A stretch of DNA of 48,585 bases. Source: Gammaproteobacteria bacterium (GTDB lineage Bacteria; Pseudomonadota; Gammaproteobacteria; Pseudomonadales; Azotimanducaceae). This document shows, in pieces, positions 1-8,674 of this stretch (the first letter of the stretch is position 1; every line of letters starts with the position of its first letter). Location: contig JAFIFJ010000162.1 in assembly GCA_020832085.1 (NCBI GenBank), forward strand, positions 1 through 48,585, read 5' to 3'. The notes under the pieces were generated by a model. It made no database searches. It was not told where the DNA came from and saw only the letters and a program-made list of their open reading frames with translations. A program made the position numbers and the translations under genes.

Positions 1-52
1 TCGGCACAACGCCTCGCAATCGGCCCATTCGCTGCGCGAATAGGGCTCTGTT

Positions 53-72
53 GCGGACCATCCATGGTCCGC
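53..72. repeat. Perfect 20-bp palindrome with 9-bp arms
   Basis: The arms GCGGACCAT and ATGGTCCGC are separated by CC. The spacer is too short for a stable RNA loop, so this reads as a DNA-level palindrome. It sits directly against the REP-like repeat that follows and may be its outer part. No function can be assigned. Confidence 0.4.
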
Positions 73-130
73 CCCCCTACGGGGCGCCCTGCGGGCGACG
101 CACGCTGCTCCTGGCAGCATGCGCCCACAA
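71..130. repeat. REP-like palindromic repeat, copy A
   Basis: This unit aligns with the unit ending at 350. Both have a GC-rich block, then GCGACGCA, then a hairpin, then TGCGCCCACAA. Here the hairpin is GCTGC (104-108), loop TCCTG, GCAGC (114-118), closed by GCA/TGC with one mismatch. Read on the minus strand the unit begins TTGTGGGCGCAT, a head typical of proteobacterial REP sequences. The loop-proximal stem differs from copy B but pairing is kept. Confidence 0.6.
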
Positions 131-285
131 GGGCGTGTTCCAATCTGAAAAGTTGTTTCAAAATCAAACAGTTGTCGTATATTTCATAAGAGCGCACGGA
201 AGCGCAGCTGGAGTGCGCGATGCTCTCCGCGCTGAGTTGCCCATGCGCAGGCTGCGACCTTTCAGGCGGCTGGGCCGCCATCCCT

Positions 286-350
286 GGCGCGCCCCGCTTC
301 GCGGCGCCCTTCATGCGACGCATTTCGCTCCAGGCGAAATGCGCCCACAA
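286..350. repeat. REP-like palindromic repeat, copy B
   Basis: Second copy of the unit at 71-130. The hairpin is perfect: CGCATTTCGC (319-328), loop TCCAG (329-333), GCGAAATGCG (334-343), followed by the shared CCCACAA. The rest of 1-546 holds no convincing gene; short open frames there run through these repeats and have no recognisable product. Confidence 0.6.
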
Positions 351-500
351 CAGAGCCTCCGCTTGGAGCTCCTGCCCGTCAGCCCTGTGAACTCGACGCC
401 CCACTGATGGCCGCGGCACTGAACCATTATCCGCGACGAGTCGCAGAGCCTCGCGGCCATGAGGCTGGACACCGTGCGGCATGTGAGATATTTTTTCATA

Positions 501-538
501 GGAATAACTATCATTTGATATCATTCACCGCGAAGAGG
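501..538 (+). promoter_or_regulatory. AT-rich promoter/operator of the toxin-antitoxin pair
   Basis: This AT-rich island in a GC-rich background lies just before the antitoxin start. It contains two overlapping palindromes, ATCATTTGAT (510-519) and TGATATCA (516-523). A ribosome-binding site GAGGA (534-538) precedes the GTG start at 547. Ribbon-helix-helix antitoxins usually bind such short palindromes to autoregulate; its use as an operator here is inference. Confidence 0.45.
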
Positions 539-546
539 ACGAGTCT

Positions 547-771
547 GTGTCCACTGTTCAGATCAATGCCCGGATCGATTCTCGGCTCAAGCAGGCCCTC
601 GATGCGTTCTGCCAGTCGCGCGGAGTCGTGATGAATCACTTCATCCAAGAGGCGATCCTCGACCGCCTCGAGGAGTTCGAGGACATCGAAGACCTAAAGC
701 AGATCCGCCACGAGCCCACCCGTCCACTCGCCGAGGTCCTAGCCGAACTGAAGCGCGATGGCGGGCTATAG
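547..771 (+). CDS. Ribbon-helix-helix antitoxin of a type II TA pair
   Basis: This 74-residue protein begins with a beta strand and helices typical of ribbon-helix-helix DNA-binding antitoxins (STVQINARIDSRLKQALDAF), followed by an acidic C-terminal tail (roughly residues 38-66) that would bind the toxin. The start is GTG at 547, eight bases after GAGGA. The gene overlaps the downstream toxin by 14 bases, the usual arrangement for coupled antitoxin and toxin translation. It is expected to neutralise the RelE-like toxin and repress the shared promoter, where short AT-rich palindromes are seen. The fold and context are clear; the exact subfamily is not. Confidence 0.85.
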   Translation: MSTVQINARIDSRLKQALDAFCQSRGVVMNHFIQEAILDRLEEFEDIEDLKQIRHEPTRPLAEVLAELKRDGGL

Positions 772-1018
772 TGTCGAAATCAGCAGGACGGCAGAGAAGC
801 AACTGCGAAAACTCACCGCTGCGGACCGTGAAAAGGTCGCGCGAGCCTTGGTGGGATTGGGCACGGATCCCCACCCACCGGGCTCGCGAAAGCTGAGTGG
901 ATACAACGACGTGTTTCGCATTCGCGTCGGTGTGTATCGCGTCCTGTACAGCGTGGAGGGTCGTCGCCTGATCGTGATCATTCTCAAGATCGGCCATCGA
1001 AGAGATGTCTATCGCTGA
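758..1018 (+). CDS. RelE/ParE-family toxin
   Basis: This 86-residue protein has the RelE/ParE fold signature: an N-terminal strand and helix (YSVEISRTAEKQLRKL), then GSRKLSG, then the strand pair FRIRVGVYRVLYSVEG, and a C-terminal I-L-K-I-G-H-R-R-D-V-Y-R end. Basic residues in the last third match those RelE-type toxins use for ribosome-dependent mRNA cleavage. Length is normal for the family. It starts inside the last codons of the antitoxin gene, so the two are co-translated. Whether it acts on mRNA (RelE) or gyrase (ParE) cannot be decided from sequence, though the ending favours RelE. It converges on the RimK operon with a 65-base gap. Confidence 0.85.
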   Translation: MAGYSVEISRTAEKQLRKLTAADREKVARALVGLGTDPHPPGSRKLSGYNDVFRIRVGVYRVLYSVEGRRLIVIILKIGHRRDVYR

Positions 1019-1066
1019 GCGGTCTGCCTGATCCAGCAGCGGCCGCGCCCCCCCTATCGCAAGCTG

Positions 1067-1098
1067 CCGCCGGTTGCGCTCGCTCAAACCACCGGCGG
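1067..1098. terminator. Possible bidirectional terminator
   Basis: CCGCCGGT (1067-1074) and ACCGGCGG (1091-1098) form an 8-bp stem with a 16-base loop between the convergent toxin gene and RimK operon. The right arm lies in the last codons of the aspartoacylase-like gene. There is no strong T-run, so the call is tentative. Confidence 0.3.
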
Positions 1099-2133
1099 CT
1101 CCGACTCCCGCGGCTCTTCGAGCATGTCGGTGTGAAAATCCTCCAGTCCCCGGGCCACTTCGCCGAGTTCGTCGAAGCGGGCGATGTGGAACAGCGCCTC
1201 GCCTTCGTTCACCAGCGGAATGTTGTTGCGCCCCACCAGCACGCCGGCGGCAGGCGCGTGGATGTCCACCTCACCGTCACCCTCCGGCGAGCCGATGACG
1301 CCCAGCAGATCGCCTTTCGCCACATGGGCACCAAGGCCCACGTGGGGACGGAACACACCATCCTGCTCAGCCCGGACCCACTGCGAAGAGCGCGCCACCA
1401 CCGGCTCCCAGCGTGTCCGCGGCTCCCGCCGCGACGGCGGCAGCATGCCGAGATGACGCAGCACCCGCAGGCAGCCCCGCACGCCGGCCCGGATGCCCTG
1501 TTCGTCGAAGCGCAATGCCTCACCGGATTCATAGACGATGGCCGGCACGCCGAGGCTGTCCGCCATGTGCCGCAGGGAACCATCGAGAGGCGGCGAGCCG
1601 AGAATCACCGGCAGCCCGAAGGCCCGGGCCATTTCCGCCACCGCCGGATCATCCACCTGGGCCCGGATCTGCGGCAGATTCGAGCGGTGAATGGCACCCG
1701 TGTGCAGATCCACCAGATGGGTGCAGTGGGCGAGCACTTCCCGGGAGAACAGGTCCGCGATGCGCGCACCAAGGGAGCCCTTCTCACTGCCGGGAAAGCA
1801 GCGATTGAGGTCGCGCCGGTCCGGCAGATAGCGGGAGCGGTGAATGAAGCCGAAGACATTCACCACGGGCACCGCCACCAGCGTCCCGCGCAGACGACTG
1901 AGCACCCGCTCCCGCAGCACCCGGCGGATAATCTCCACGCCGTTGAGTTCGTCGCCGTGAATGGCCGCCGTCAGCAGCAGCACCGGACCGTTCTGACGGC
2001 CGTGCACCACCTGCAGCGGGATGTTCAGCCGGGTATGGGTGTAGAGCTGCGCCGCTGGCAGCGCCGTGGCACCGCGCCCACCCGCTTCGACCTCGAGATC
2101 GAGTATCTGAAAGGCTGGCCGTCGCGTCGCCAA
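1084..2133 (-). CDS. Succinylglutamate desuccinylase/aspartoacylase-family zinc hydrolase
   Basis: This 349-residue protein belongs to the AstE/AspA group of M14-like metallohydrolases, which remove an acyl or amino-acyl group from an amino-acid substrate. Zinc ligands are visible as H59 and E62 in HGDELNG and H144 in VDLHTGA; the probable catalytic base is E202 in VYESGE. The C-terminal third (about 245-330) looks like a beta-barrel or biotinyl-lipoyl-like domain (AHVAKGDLLGVIGSPEGDGE). It is the last gene of the minus-strand operon, four bases after rimK. In many gammaproteobacteria this hydrolase, a RimK ligase and a retropepsin-like protease travel together. A role in trimming the RimK product is plausible, but the substrate is unknown. 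Confidence 0.85.
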   Translation of the reverse strand: MATRRPAFQILDLEVEAGGRGATALPAAQLYTHTRLNIPLQVVHGRQNGPVLLLTAAIHGDELNGVEIIRRVLRERVLSRLRGTLVAVPVVNVFGFIHRSRYLPDRRDLNRCFPGSEKGSLGARIADLFSREVLAHCTHLVDLHTGAIHRSNLPQIRAQVDDPAVAEMARAFGLPVILGSPPLDGSLRHMADSLGVPAIVYESGEALRFDEQGIRAGVRGCLRVLRHLGMLPPSRREPRTRWEPVVARSSQWVRAEQDGVFRPHVGLGAHVAKGDLLGVIGSPEGDGEVDIHAPAAGVLVGRNNIPLVNEGEALFHIARFDELGEVARGLEDFHTDMLEEPRESEPPVV

Positions 2134-2137
2134 AGGG

Positions 2138-3043
2138 TCAGCCCTGGCCCCGAGTCTTGGTGCGGTTGGGTTTGGCCTCGCGTTCGATGAACTCGATGAT
2201 CATGCCCGCCACGTCCTGGCCCGTGGCCTGCTCGATCCCGCCGAGCCCGGGAGAGGAGTTGACCTCCAGCACCAGCGGTCCGTGATTGGAGCGCAGAATG
2301 TCCACGCCGGCCACGTTCAGTCCCATGGCGCGGGCGGCGCCGATGGCGGAACGCCGTTCCGCCGAAGTGATCTTGATGACTTCGGCCGATCCGCCCCGGT
2401 GCAGGTTGGAGCGGAATTCGCCCGGCGCACCCTGCCGCTTCATGGCGGCCACCACCTTCTCGCCCACCACCAGACAACGGATGTCGGCACCGCCGGCCTC
2501 GCGGATGAACTCCTGCACCATGATGTTCACGTTCAGGCCCATGAAGGCCTCGATCACGCTCTTGGCGGCCTGTTTCGTTTCCGCCAGCACCACCCCGATA
2601 CCCTGGGTGCCCTCCAGCAGCTTGATCACCAGCGGCGCCCCGCCGACCATGTCGATGAGGTCGGGAATGTCGTCAGGAGAGTGGGCAAAGCCCGTGACCG
2701 GCAATCCCATGCCCTTGCGGGCCAGCAGCTGCAGCGACCGCAGCTTGTCCCGGGCCCGGGTGATGGCCACCGATTCATTGACGCTGAACACGCCCATCAT
2801 CTCGAACTGCCGCACCACGGCCGCACCGTAGAACGTAATGGAGGCCCCGATGCGGGGGATCACCGCATCGAAACCGGCGAGCTCCGCACCCTTGTAATGA
2901 ATGGAGGGCCGCGCCGTGGCCATGTTCATGTAGCAGCGCAGGGTGTCGATCACCTGCATTTCGTGCCCACGCTCCTTGCCCGCCTCCACCAGCCGCCGGG
3001 TGGAGTAAAGACGAGGATTCCGCGACAGGATGCCAATCTTCAT
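2138..3043 (-). CDS. rimK: RimK-type ATP-grasp alpha-L-glutamate ligase
   Basis: This 301-residue protein matches RimK along its length. The best-known member adds glutamate residues to the C-terminus of ribosomal protein S6. Visible features are an N-terminal pre-ATP-grasp domain beginning [10 protein letters not shown], the nucleotide loop [10 protein letters not shown] (142-151), and the metal-binding residues D248, E260 and N262 in the segment ending [13 protein letters not shown]. Its ATG overlaps the stop codon of the upstream protease gene (ATGA at 3043-3040), so the two are translationally coupled. The linked protease and hydrolase suggest the product may be a modified peptide or protein other than S6, but S6 glutamylation remains possible. 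Confidence 0.93.
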   Translation of the reverse strand: MKIGILSRNPRLYSTRRLVEAGKERGHEMQVIDTLRCYMNMATARPSIHYKGAELAGFDAVIPRIGASITFYGAAVVRQFEMMGVFSVNESVAITRARDKLRSLQLLARKGMGLPVTGFAHSPDDIPDLIDMVGGAPLVIKLLEGTQGIGVVLAETKQAAKSVIEAFMGLNVNIMVQEFIREAGGADIRCLVVGEKVVAAMKRQGAPGEFRSNLHRGGSAEVIKITSAERRSAIGAARAMGLNVAGVDILRSNHGPLVLEVNSSPGLGGIEQATGQDVAGMIIEFIEREAKPNRTKTRGQG

Positions 3044-3474
3044 TTTCGTTTCCGAGTCAGATAGGAGCGGGACGCATCGACGAGATAGCGCCCGCGGATG
3101 GCGGTGCGCCCGAGCAGCATGCGAAACAGCATGTCATCCCGGCTGGTCAGCGTCATTTCCACGGGCCAGCAGTCCACGCCGAGACAGACCGAAGTTTCGA
3201 TCACGTAGCGCAGTTCTGCGTGGCCGCCGGAATCACGCACCACCCGTTCATCCACCACCACAGCTTCGCACATCACCTCCCGCGTCGCATCGCGCTGCAC
3301 CGGATGCATACGGAACTTGACCCAGTGCACCCCCTCCCGGGTGAAAGGCGATACCTCGAAGGCATGCAGCGCCGATGTCCGCGCGCCAGTGTCCACCTTG
3401 GCCTTGATCCGCGGGATCCCGAGTTCCGGCAGACTGACCCATTCCCGCCACCCGATCGGTTCGAGAGCGCTCAT
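3040..3474 (-). CDS. Retropepsin-like zinc protease associated with RimK
   Basis: This 144-residue protein belongs to the family usually annotated as ATP-dependent zinc protease (retropepsin-like fold, PF05618). It starts at [13 protein letters not shown]; the aspartic-protease-like signature [12 protein letters not shown] lies near residue 30, and a second conserved block ([14 protein letters not shown]) lies near the C-terminus. The reading frame is open further upstream, but those residues do not resemble the family, and ATG at 3474 leaves a normal 10-base gap after the mscS stop. Its stop overlaps the rimK start. In this arrangement it may process the polypeptide made or modified by RimK. 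Despite the family name, ATP dependence is not evident from the sequence. Confidence 0.85.
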   Translation of the reverse strand: MSALEPIGWREWVSLPELGIPRIKAKVDTGARTSALHAFEVSPFTREGVHWVKFRMHPVQRDATREVMCEAVVVDERVVRDSGGHAELRYVIETSVCLGVDCWPVEMTLTSRDDMLFRMLLGRTAIRGRYLVDASRSYLTRKRK

Positions 3475-3484
3475 GGCGCCGCTG

Positions 3485-4351
3485 TCACGCCCGTCGATCG
3501 ACATCGGCAGCCCCCGACTCCACCCGCGGCTCGCTACCGGGATCGGCATCGCGTCCAGACCCCACCCCATACCCCGACACCTCAATCCGCCGATAGGGTA
3601 TCCGCACCCCCGCCGCCTTCAGCGCCTGCTGCACTTCTTTGGTCAGGCTCGTGCGCAGGGCAAAGAAATCCGGCCGCGCCGCCCACACCGAGAACTGCAC
3701 CCCGATGCCCCATTCCTCATAGCCCAGCAGCATGAACAGCGGCTTGGGCTCCTGCAGGGCCACCTTGTTGGCATCCGAGGCTGCACGCAGGACGGTTTCC
3801 AGTTGAGTGAGGTCCTCTTCGAATCCCACGGTCAACTTAAGGTCGAAGCGACGGATGGGGAACTTCGAGATCGTTCGCACCCTGTCCTTGAGGATGGATT
3901 CGTTGGGAATCCGAACGAAGATGTTGTCGAAAGTCCGCAGCTTCACCGACAGCGCATCAATGGACAGCACCTCACCGGTGACATCGCCCACGGTAATCAT
4001 GTCGCCGACCGCAAACGGCTTCTCCCCAAGCAGGAACATGCCGCTGATGAGGTTCGACGCCGAAGTCTGGGAAGCAAAACCGATGGCCACCGTGAGAATG
4101 CCGGCCGCACCGAGCAGCACGCCGAGATTGAAGCCGAGCTGGTGCATGGCCGTCACCGCCACCAGCGCCGTCAGGAACCAGAACACGCCCTTGCGCGCCA
4201 ACATGGCGGCCTGGCGATCCTGATGAGGCAACAGCAGCCGTTCGGTCGTCCTCGCCGCCACGCGCGCCAGCATGAGGCCCACCACGAGGATGAGCAGGGC
4301 CTTGGCGATGTCGAGCATCCGGTCGATGCCTACTGCGGCAGCCACTTCCAT
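3485..4351 (-). CDS. MscS-family mechanosensitive channel
   Basis: This 288-residue inner-membrane protein has the small-conductance mechanosensitive channel core. Two transmembrane helices lie near residues 13-32 and 52-70. The pore-lining segment is rich in Gly and Ala ([18 protein letters not shown]), followed by the conserved beta domain ([16 protein letters not shown], then VRIPNESIL). It would release solutes on hypo-osmotic shock. Its start overlaps the preceding stop by one base (TGATG at 4353-4349). The low-complexity C-terminal tail (about 260-288) is unlikely to be structured. Placement with RimK suggests envelope or osmotic stress as a shared theme, which is inference. Confidence 0.92.
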   Translation of the reverse strand: MEVAAAVGIDRMLDIAKALLILVVGLMLARVAARTTERLLLPHQDRQAAMLARKGVFWFLTALVAVTAMHQLGFNLGVLLGAAGILTVAIGFASQTSASNLISGMFLLGEKPFAVGDMITVGDVTGEVLSIDALSVKLRTFDNIFVRIPNESILKDRVRTISKFPIRRFDLKLTVGFEEDLTQLETVLRAASDANKVALQEPKPLFMLLGYEEWGIGVQFSVWAARPDFFALRTSLTKEVQQALKAAGVRIPYRRIEVSGYGVGSGRDADPGSEPRVESGAADVDRRA

Positions 4352-5172
4352 CAGAACAGCTTCCCGTAGAATCGGCCGAGCATGCTCGAACTGCCTGCTT
4401 TGCGAGGCTTACCGAGCTCCATCCACGGTCCGGGTTCATTCGGCACACTGCTGCCGACGCGAATGTCACCGAGCTCACCTTCGTCGTTGCGCGTCGTGCT
4501 CAGACTCGAAGTCCAAAGCCGCCCGTCCTCGGCCGCAAACAGCGGCAGTTGAGGGACCGGCAGCGCCAACCGATCGAGCATCCAACCATCCTTGGCACGA
4601 TTCTCCAGTCGCAGCGGCGTAATGGCACGCCAGGGCCTGACCGGAACGTCCACGGCACGGGTGCGGCAGCGGGTCAATCCGGCATAGCAGAGCTCACCTT
4701 CGAAGGTCGACGCCCCAAACCAGGTCTGGGGCGGCCGCATCAGCGGCAACTCGCACAGCAGCACCTCCTCGTTGCCGGCCCGCAGCTCCACCCACAGCGG
4801 CGTGCCGACAAAGACGGTGACCGTCGAGCCCGGCCCGACGGTGAAGGGCATGCGCGGCCGGCTCACCACCGGCCGATCCGCCAGTCGAGGCACCAGCGTC
4901 AGGACGTCGGATTGGTCCGGCACCTTGAAGTGCACCACATCGGCACGGGAGTTCTCAGGCATCCAGGCGATCTCCCGTGCGATCTCCAGCAGCGGAATCT
5001 CCTCGTCGCCGATGCGATGCTCGACGGACTGCACCAGCCAGCCGTCATCCTGGCGCACCACGAACAACTCCAAGGCCCCGATGCGCCAATAGCGCGCCGC
5101 CTCCACTGGAATCTGATACCCCCCCCACCACACTGTGCGTTCAGCCTCCAATCCCGAGCGATGGGCGTCCAA
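4351..5172 (-). CDS. Conserved hypothetical protein upstream of mscS (possibly DUF432-like)
   Basis: This is a 273-residue, mostly beta protein without signal peptide or membrane helix. It is rich in Trp, Arg and short strands (PFTVGPGSTVTVFVGTPLWV) and has no catalytic motif I recognise. It begins with TTG at 5172, directly after the SDR stop; no ATG is available near the start in this frame. Its stop is fused to the mscS start. The tight coupling suggests a partner or regulator of the channel. Proteins of similar size annotated DUF432 are, from memory, found beside MscS genes, but I cannot confirm membership here. Confidence 0.7.
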   Translation of the reverse strand: MDAHRSGLEAERTVWWGGYQIPVEAARYWRIGALELFVVRQDDGWLVQSVEHRIGDEEIPLLEIAREIAWMPENSRADVVHFKVPDQSDVLTLVPRLADRPVVSRPRMPFTVGPGSTVTVFVGTPLWVELRAGNEEVLLCELPLMRPPQTWFGASTFEGELCYAGLTRCRTRAVDVPVRPWRAITPLRLENRAKDGWMLDRLALPVPQLPLFAAEDGRLWTSSLSTTRNDEGELGDIRVGSSVPNEPGPWMELGKPRKAGSSSMLGRFYGKLF

Positions 5173-5973
5173 TCAGCGCTCCTTGAGCATCTGTCTACCC
5201 ACCAGACCGCCCAGCGTACGCACGACCCAGCGCGGTTGCACCTGACTCCAGAACGTCCCGATGCGATTGGCCAGACCCGGCACCCGCAGCGCCTCGCCAC
5301 GCATGCAGGCCCGATAGCCCTCCCGGGCCACGCTTTCCACGCTGGACAACAGCATGGGCGGAATGGCCGGCAGGTCCGGATTGAGCTGACTCGCCTGGGC
5401 GGCCATGTCGGTGTCCGTCAGCCCCGGGCAGAGTGTGGTCACTGCCACGCCCGAGCCCCTGAGTTCCTCATTCAGTGCTTCGGACAGCGACAGGACGTAG
5501 GCCTTGGTGGCGGCATAGGCGGCCAGCCCGATGACGGGCTGAAAGCCGGCCACCGAGGCCACGTTCAGCACCCGGCCCCAACCCCGTTCCACCATGGGCC
5601 CGACGAACCGCCGGGTGAGCTGGGTCAGGGTCTGGGTATTGAGCTGCAGCATGCGGTAGAGGGCATCGGGGTCGGTCAGCCGAAAGGCGCCCGCTTCCAG
5701 AACGCCGGCGTTGTTCACCAGCACATCGACGCTCAGGTCGCGCTGCTTCACCGCCAGCTCGAGCTCGCTGGCCGACTGCCGCGTGGACAGATCCATGGGG
5801 ATGTCCACCGCCCGGATGCCATGCAGCGTGCCCAGCTCCGCGGCCAGATCCCGCAGGGCATCCGCACTGCGCGCCACCAGAATCAGGTCATGACCCTGGC
5901 TCGCAAACTCCATGGCCAGGGCGCGGCCGATGCCCGCCGATGCGCCGGTAATGAGAACGGTCCTGGACGTCAT
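5173..5973 (-). CDS. Short-chain dehydrogenase/reductase
   Basis: This 266-residue classical SDR carries the cofactor motif TGASAGIG (9-16), the NNAG motif (87-90), and catalytic S140, Y153 and K157 in the YAATK block. Arg35 after the second strand (LVARS) suggests NADPH preference. It resembles the DltE/YqjQ-like group that acts on hydrophobic substrates. It is the first gene of the minus-strand operon that runs into mscS and rimK; the next gene starts on the very next base. The promoter must lie in 5974-6217, shared with the divergent M48 gene. Substrate unknown. Confidence 0.92.
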   Translation of the reverse strand: MTSRTVLITGASAGIGRALAMEFASQGHDLILVARSADALRDLAAELGTLHGIRAVDIPMDLSTRQSASELELAVKQRDLSVDVLVNNAGVLEAGAFRLTDPDALYRMLQLNTQTLTQLTRRFVGPMVERGWGRVLNVASVAGFQPVIGLAAYAATKAYVLSLSEALNEELRGSGVAVTTLCPGLTDTDMAAQASQLNPDLPAIPPMLLSSVESVAREGYRACMRGEALRVPGLANRIGTFWSQVQPRWVVRTLGGLVGRQMLKER

Positions 5974-6217
5974 ATGTGTTCATTCTCCGAAGCCGGATGA
6001 TTGCCCGCGGGGTTACCGTCCACTGCTTAAGGCCCGGGTGCAGCACGGGACTGCCAGTGCCGCCGCACACGCCGCTGGGTTTGCGCCCTGCGACGTGCGA
6101 TCTTCCTCCTCGAGCCGCGCCTGCCGTATTCAGGACGCCTTCACCCAGGCAGAGTAACCTGAACCCGGATGGTGCAGTGCAAAACAGGAAGCGAAACTTT
6201 AGAGGCCGGATGGAAAC

Positions 6218-7774
6218 ATGGTCAATCAAGGTCTGAGGCTAACGCACTGGGTCACGCTCTGCTGCGTCCTCCTGCTTGCCGGCTGCGTCCAGAACCCGGT
6301 GACCGGTGCACGGGAACTCGGGTTCATCGGCACCGCCGACGAAGTCGCCATCGGCCGCCAGCACTACGGCCCCACCCAACAGATGGAGGGCGGGGAGTAC
6401 GTCCTCGAACCCGGGCTCAGCAACTACGTCGCCGACGTCACAGCCCGACTTGCCCGCATGAGCGATCGCGAACTGCCCTATGAGATCGTGGTCCTGAACT
6501 CCTCGGTGCCCAACGCCTGGGCCCTGCCCGGCGGCAAGATGGCCATCAACCGCGGCCTGCTGCTCGAACTCGACAGCGAAGCCGAACTCGCCGCCGTCCT
6601 CGCCCACGAGATCATTCACGCCGCCGCCCGCCACGGCGCCCGCAACATCGAACGCGGCATGCTCCTCGAGGGCGCCATGCTGATCGCCGCCATGGCCGCC
6701 GAGGACACCAGCTATCTGCCCTTCGTGGTGGTCGGCGCCCAGCTCGGGGCGGCGCTCATCACCCAGCGCTACAGTCGCGACGCGGAACGTGAAGCCGACC
6801 TCTACGGCATGGAACTCATGCACCGCGCCGGCTACGACCCCTATGCCGCCGTGACCCTGCAGGAGACCTTCGTCCGCCTCTCCGAAGACCGGCGCAGCAA
6901 CTGGCTCTCCGGCCTGTTCGCTAGCCACCCGCCGTCCGCCGAGCGGGTGGAAAACAACCGCGCCACAGCAGCCCGACTCGGCAGCAACGGCGAACTCGGC
7001 CGCGAGAACCATCAACAGGCCATCGCCGATCTCAGGCGGCGGGCACCCGCTTTCGAAGCCGCGGATGCCGCCCGCACGGCCCTGGCCAGGAACGATCTGC
7101 CAGGAGCCGAAGCGAAGATCCTCCAGGCCATCGAACTCGAACCCGCCGAGGCGAGCTTCCATGGCCTGCTTGGCGAACTGCGGTTGCGTCAGCGCCGTCC
7201 GAAGGACGCCATCACCGCCTTCGATCGTGCCATCGAACGCCACGCAGGCTATTTCGGCTACTGGCAGGGCCGCGGGCTGGCCCAGCTGCAGCTTGGTCAG
7301 CGGACGGCTGCGCGCAGCGACCTCGAACGGGGCGCCGGCCTGCTGCCCACCGCGGTGGCCATGAACGCCCTCGGCCAGCTGGAACTGGCTGCAGGCCGCC
7401 AGCGGCAGGCACGGGAATACCTCAATCTCGCCGCCGGCGCCGGTGGTCCTGCCGCCGAGGAGGCCCGAACGACCCTGGTGCGCCTGGACCTGCCCACGGC
7501 ACCCGAGCGTTTCATCGCCAGCCGTTCCGGCCTGGACGAGCGCGGCAGGCTGATCATCGAAGTCAGTAATCGCTCACCGCTGACCACAGGTGCCATCGTG
7601 GTCGAAGTGCGTCTGTTGCAGGAGGATGGTCGGGTCGCCCAGCGCCGGGTCAACGTTCCCGGCACCCTGGCTGCCAACCAGAGCCGGCGCTTCCAGAGTG
7701 GCCTGACCCTGCCGGCCGACACCCCCGCCGAGCGGGTGGCCACCCGGGTGATCTCAGCACGCGTGCTGGATTGA
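6218..7774 (+). CDS. M48-family metalloprotease lipoprotein with TPR repeats (BepA-like)
   Basis: This 518-residue periplasmic lipoprotein has a lipobox ending L-A-G-C at C23. The M48 zinc site HEIIH spans 130-134, and the third ligand lies in the EREAD block (190-194). A region of tetratricopeptide-like helices follows (about 270-400), then a C-terminal beta domain (about 415-518). The layout is that of BepA/YfgC, which degrades or helps assemble misfolded outer-membrane proteins such as LptD and BamA substrates. Family members without the last domain are near 480 residues, so this one carries an extra module. Start at 6218 follows GGAAAC. It is transcribed divergently from the SDR operon. 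Confidence 0.9.
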   Translation: MVNQGLRLTHWVTLCCVLLLAGCVQNPVTGARELGFIGTADEVAIGRQHYGPTQQMEGGEYVLEPGLSNYVADVTARLARMSDRELPYEIVVLNSSVPNAWALPGGKMAINRGLLLELDSEAELAAVLAHEIIHAAARHGARNIERGMLLEGAMLIAAMAAEDTSYLPFVVVGAQLGAALITQRYSRDAEREADLYGMELMHRAGYDPYAAVTLQETFVRLSEDRRSNWLSGLFASHPPSAERVENNRATAARLGSNGELGRENHQQAIADLRRRAPAFEAADAARTALARNDLPGAEAKILQAIELEPAEASFHGLLGELRLRQRRPKDAITAFDRAIERHAGYFGYWQGRGLAQLQLGQRTAARSDLERGAGLLPTAVAMNALGQLELAAGRQRQAREYLNLAAGAGGPAAEEARTTLVRLDLPTAPERFIASRSGLDERGRLIIEVSNRSPLTTGAIVVEVRLLQEDGRVAQRRVNVPGTLAANQSRRFQSGLTLPADTPAERVATRVISARVLD

Positions 7775-7811
7775 ATCCCTCTGTGGAATCGCACAATTCA
7801 GACCTAACTCC

Positions 7812-7840
7812 TTGACTGATCTAAAAAGCATTCGTCTAAT
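7812..7840 (+). promoter_or_regulatory. Sigma70-type promoter of the response-regulator gene
   Basis: TTGACT (7812-7817) and TCTAAT (7835-7840) are separated by exactly 17 bases. Each matches its consensus hexamer in five of six positions. Transcription would start near 7848 and leave a leader of about 60 bases before the GTG start at 7908. Confidence 0.6.
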
Positions 7841-7907
7841 GGGCCACTGCTAGGCCGGACGTCTTACCACCGAGCCACGCGTAGATCAGCGGACAGGAGC
7901 CCGGTCG

Positions 7908-8624
7908 GTGCCGCATATTCTCGTCGTCGACGACGAAGAGCTCATTAGAGGCTTGCTCGAACGAATCCTGAAGCGGGACGGTTACGACGTCACGACCGTC
8001 GCCGATGGTCCCGGCTTTCTCGCCGCCATGGAAAACGGCAACGTCGATCTGGTGCTGCTCGACGTCCGTCTCGGCCGCGACCACGGTTTCGACCTCGCAC
8101 GTGTTGCCCGGGAACGCCATCGTACGCCGCTGATCTTCGTCACCGGCGACACCGACATGAGCGACAAGATCACCGGCCTCGAACTCGGCGCCGAGGACTA
8201 CATCACCAAGCCCTTCGACCAGCGCGAATTGCTGGCCCGCATCCGGGTGGTGCTGCGGCGGCAGGAAGCCGCAGAAGCCCACAGTCAGGAGAAGCGCGAG
8301 CAGCGGAAGCTGGCCTTCGCCGGTTTCACCCTCGATCTCGCCGCCCACGAGCTGCGTGCTCCGGCAGGCGACAGTGTCGAACTCACCGGTATGGAACTCG
8401 CCATCCTCGCCTGCCTCGCCCAGCGGCCCCGGGAAGCACTGAGTCGCGACGACATCTCTCAGGCCGTCAGCGGCCGCATGCGCGACCGCCGGGACCGCAC
8501 CATCGACGTGGTGGTGTCCAAGCTCCGACGCAAGCTCGAACAGGCCGCCGTAGGCGAGTCCGACCTGATCCAGACCGTCCGCGGCGTCGGCTACAAGTTC
8601 ATGCCCGAGGTCGAAACCGTCTGA
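7908..8624 (+). CDS. OmpR/TorR-type response regulator (orphan)
   Basis: This 238-residue two-domain regulator has a receiver domain (1-120) with acidic pocket D8-D9, phosphoacceptor D52 in VLLDVRLG, T79 and K101. A linker follows, then an OmpR-type winged-helix DNA-binding domain (about 135-235) ending in IQTVRGVGYKF. It starts with GTG at 7908, preceded by ACAGGAG (7893-7899). No histidine kinase gene lies on either side, so its partner must be elsewhere or it is regulated in another way. The receiver resembles the TorR/ArcA group, but the target regulon cannot be read from this window. Confidence 0.93.
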   Translation: MPHILVVDDEELIRGLLERILKRDGYDVTTVADGPGFLAAMENGNVDLVLLDVRLGRDHGFDLARVARERHRTPLIFVTGDTDMSDKITGLELGAEDYITKPFDQRELLARIRVVLRRQEAAEAHSQEKREQRKLAFAGFTLDLAAHELRAPAGDSVELTGMELAILACLAQRPREALSRDDISQAVSGRMRDRRDRTIDVVVSKLRRKLEQAAVGESDLIQTVRGVGYKFMPEVETV

Positions 8625-8674
8625 TCCACAGGCTGGGCGTCACGCTGACCCTGACTGTGAACACCAGGCCATCG

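Noticed and set aside
7908..8624. A two-component system with adjacent kinase
   Set aside because: Neither neighbour encodes a histidine kinase; only the regulator is present.
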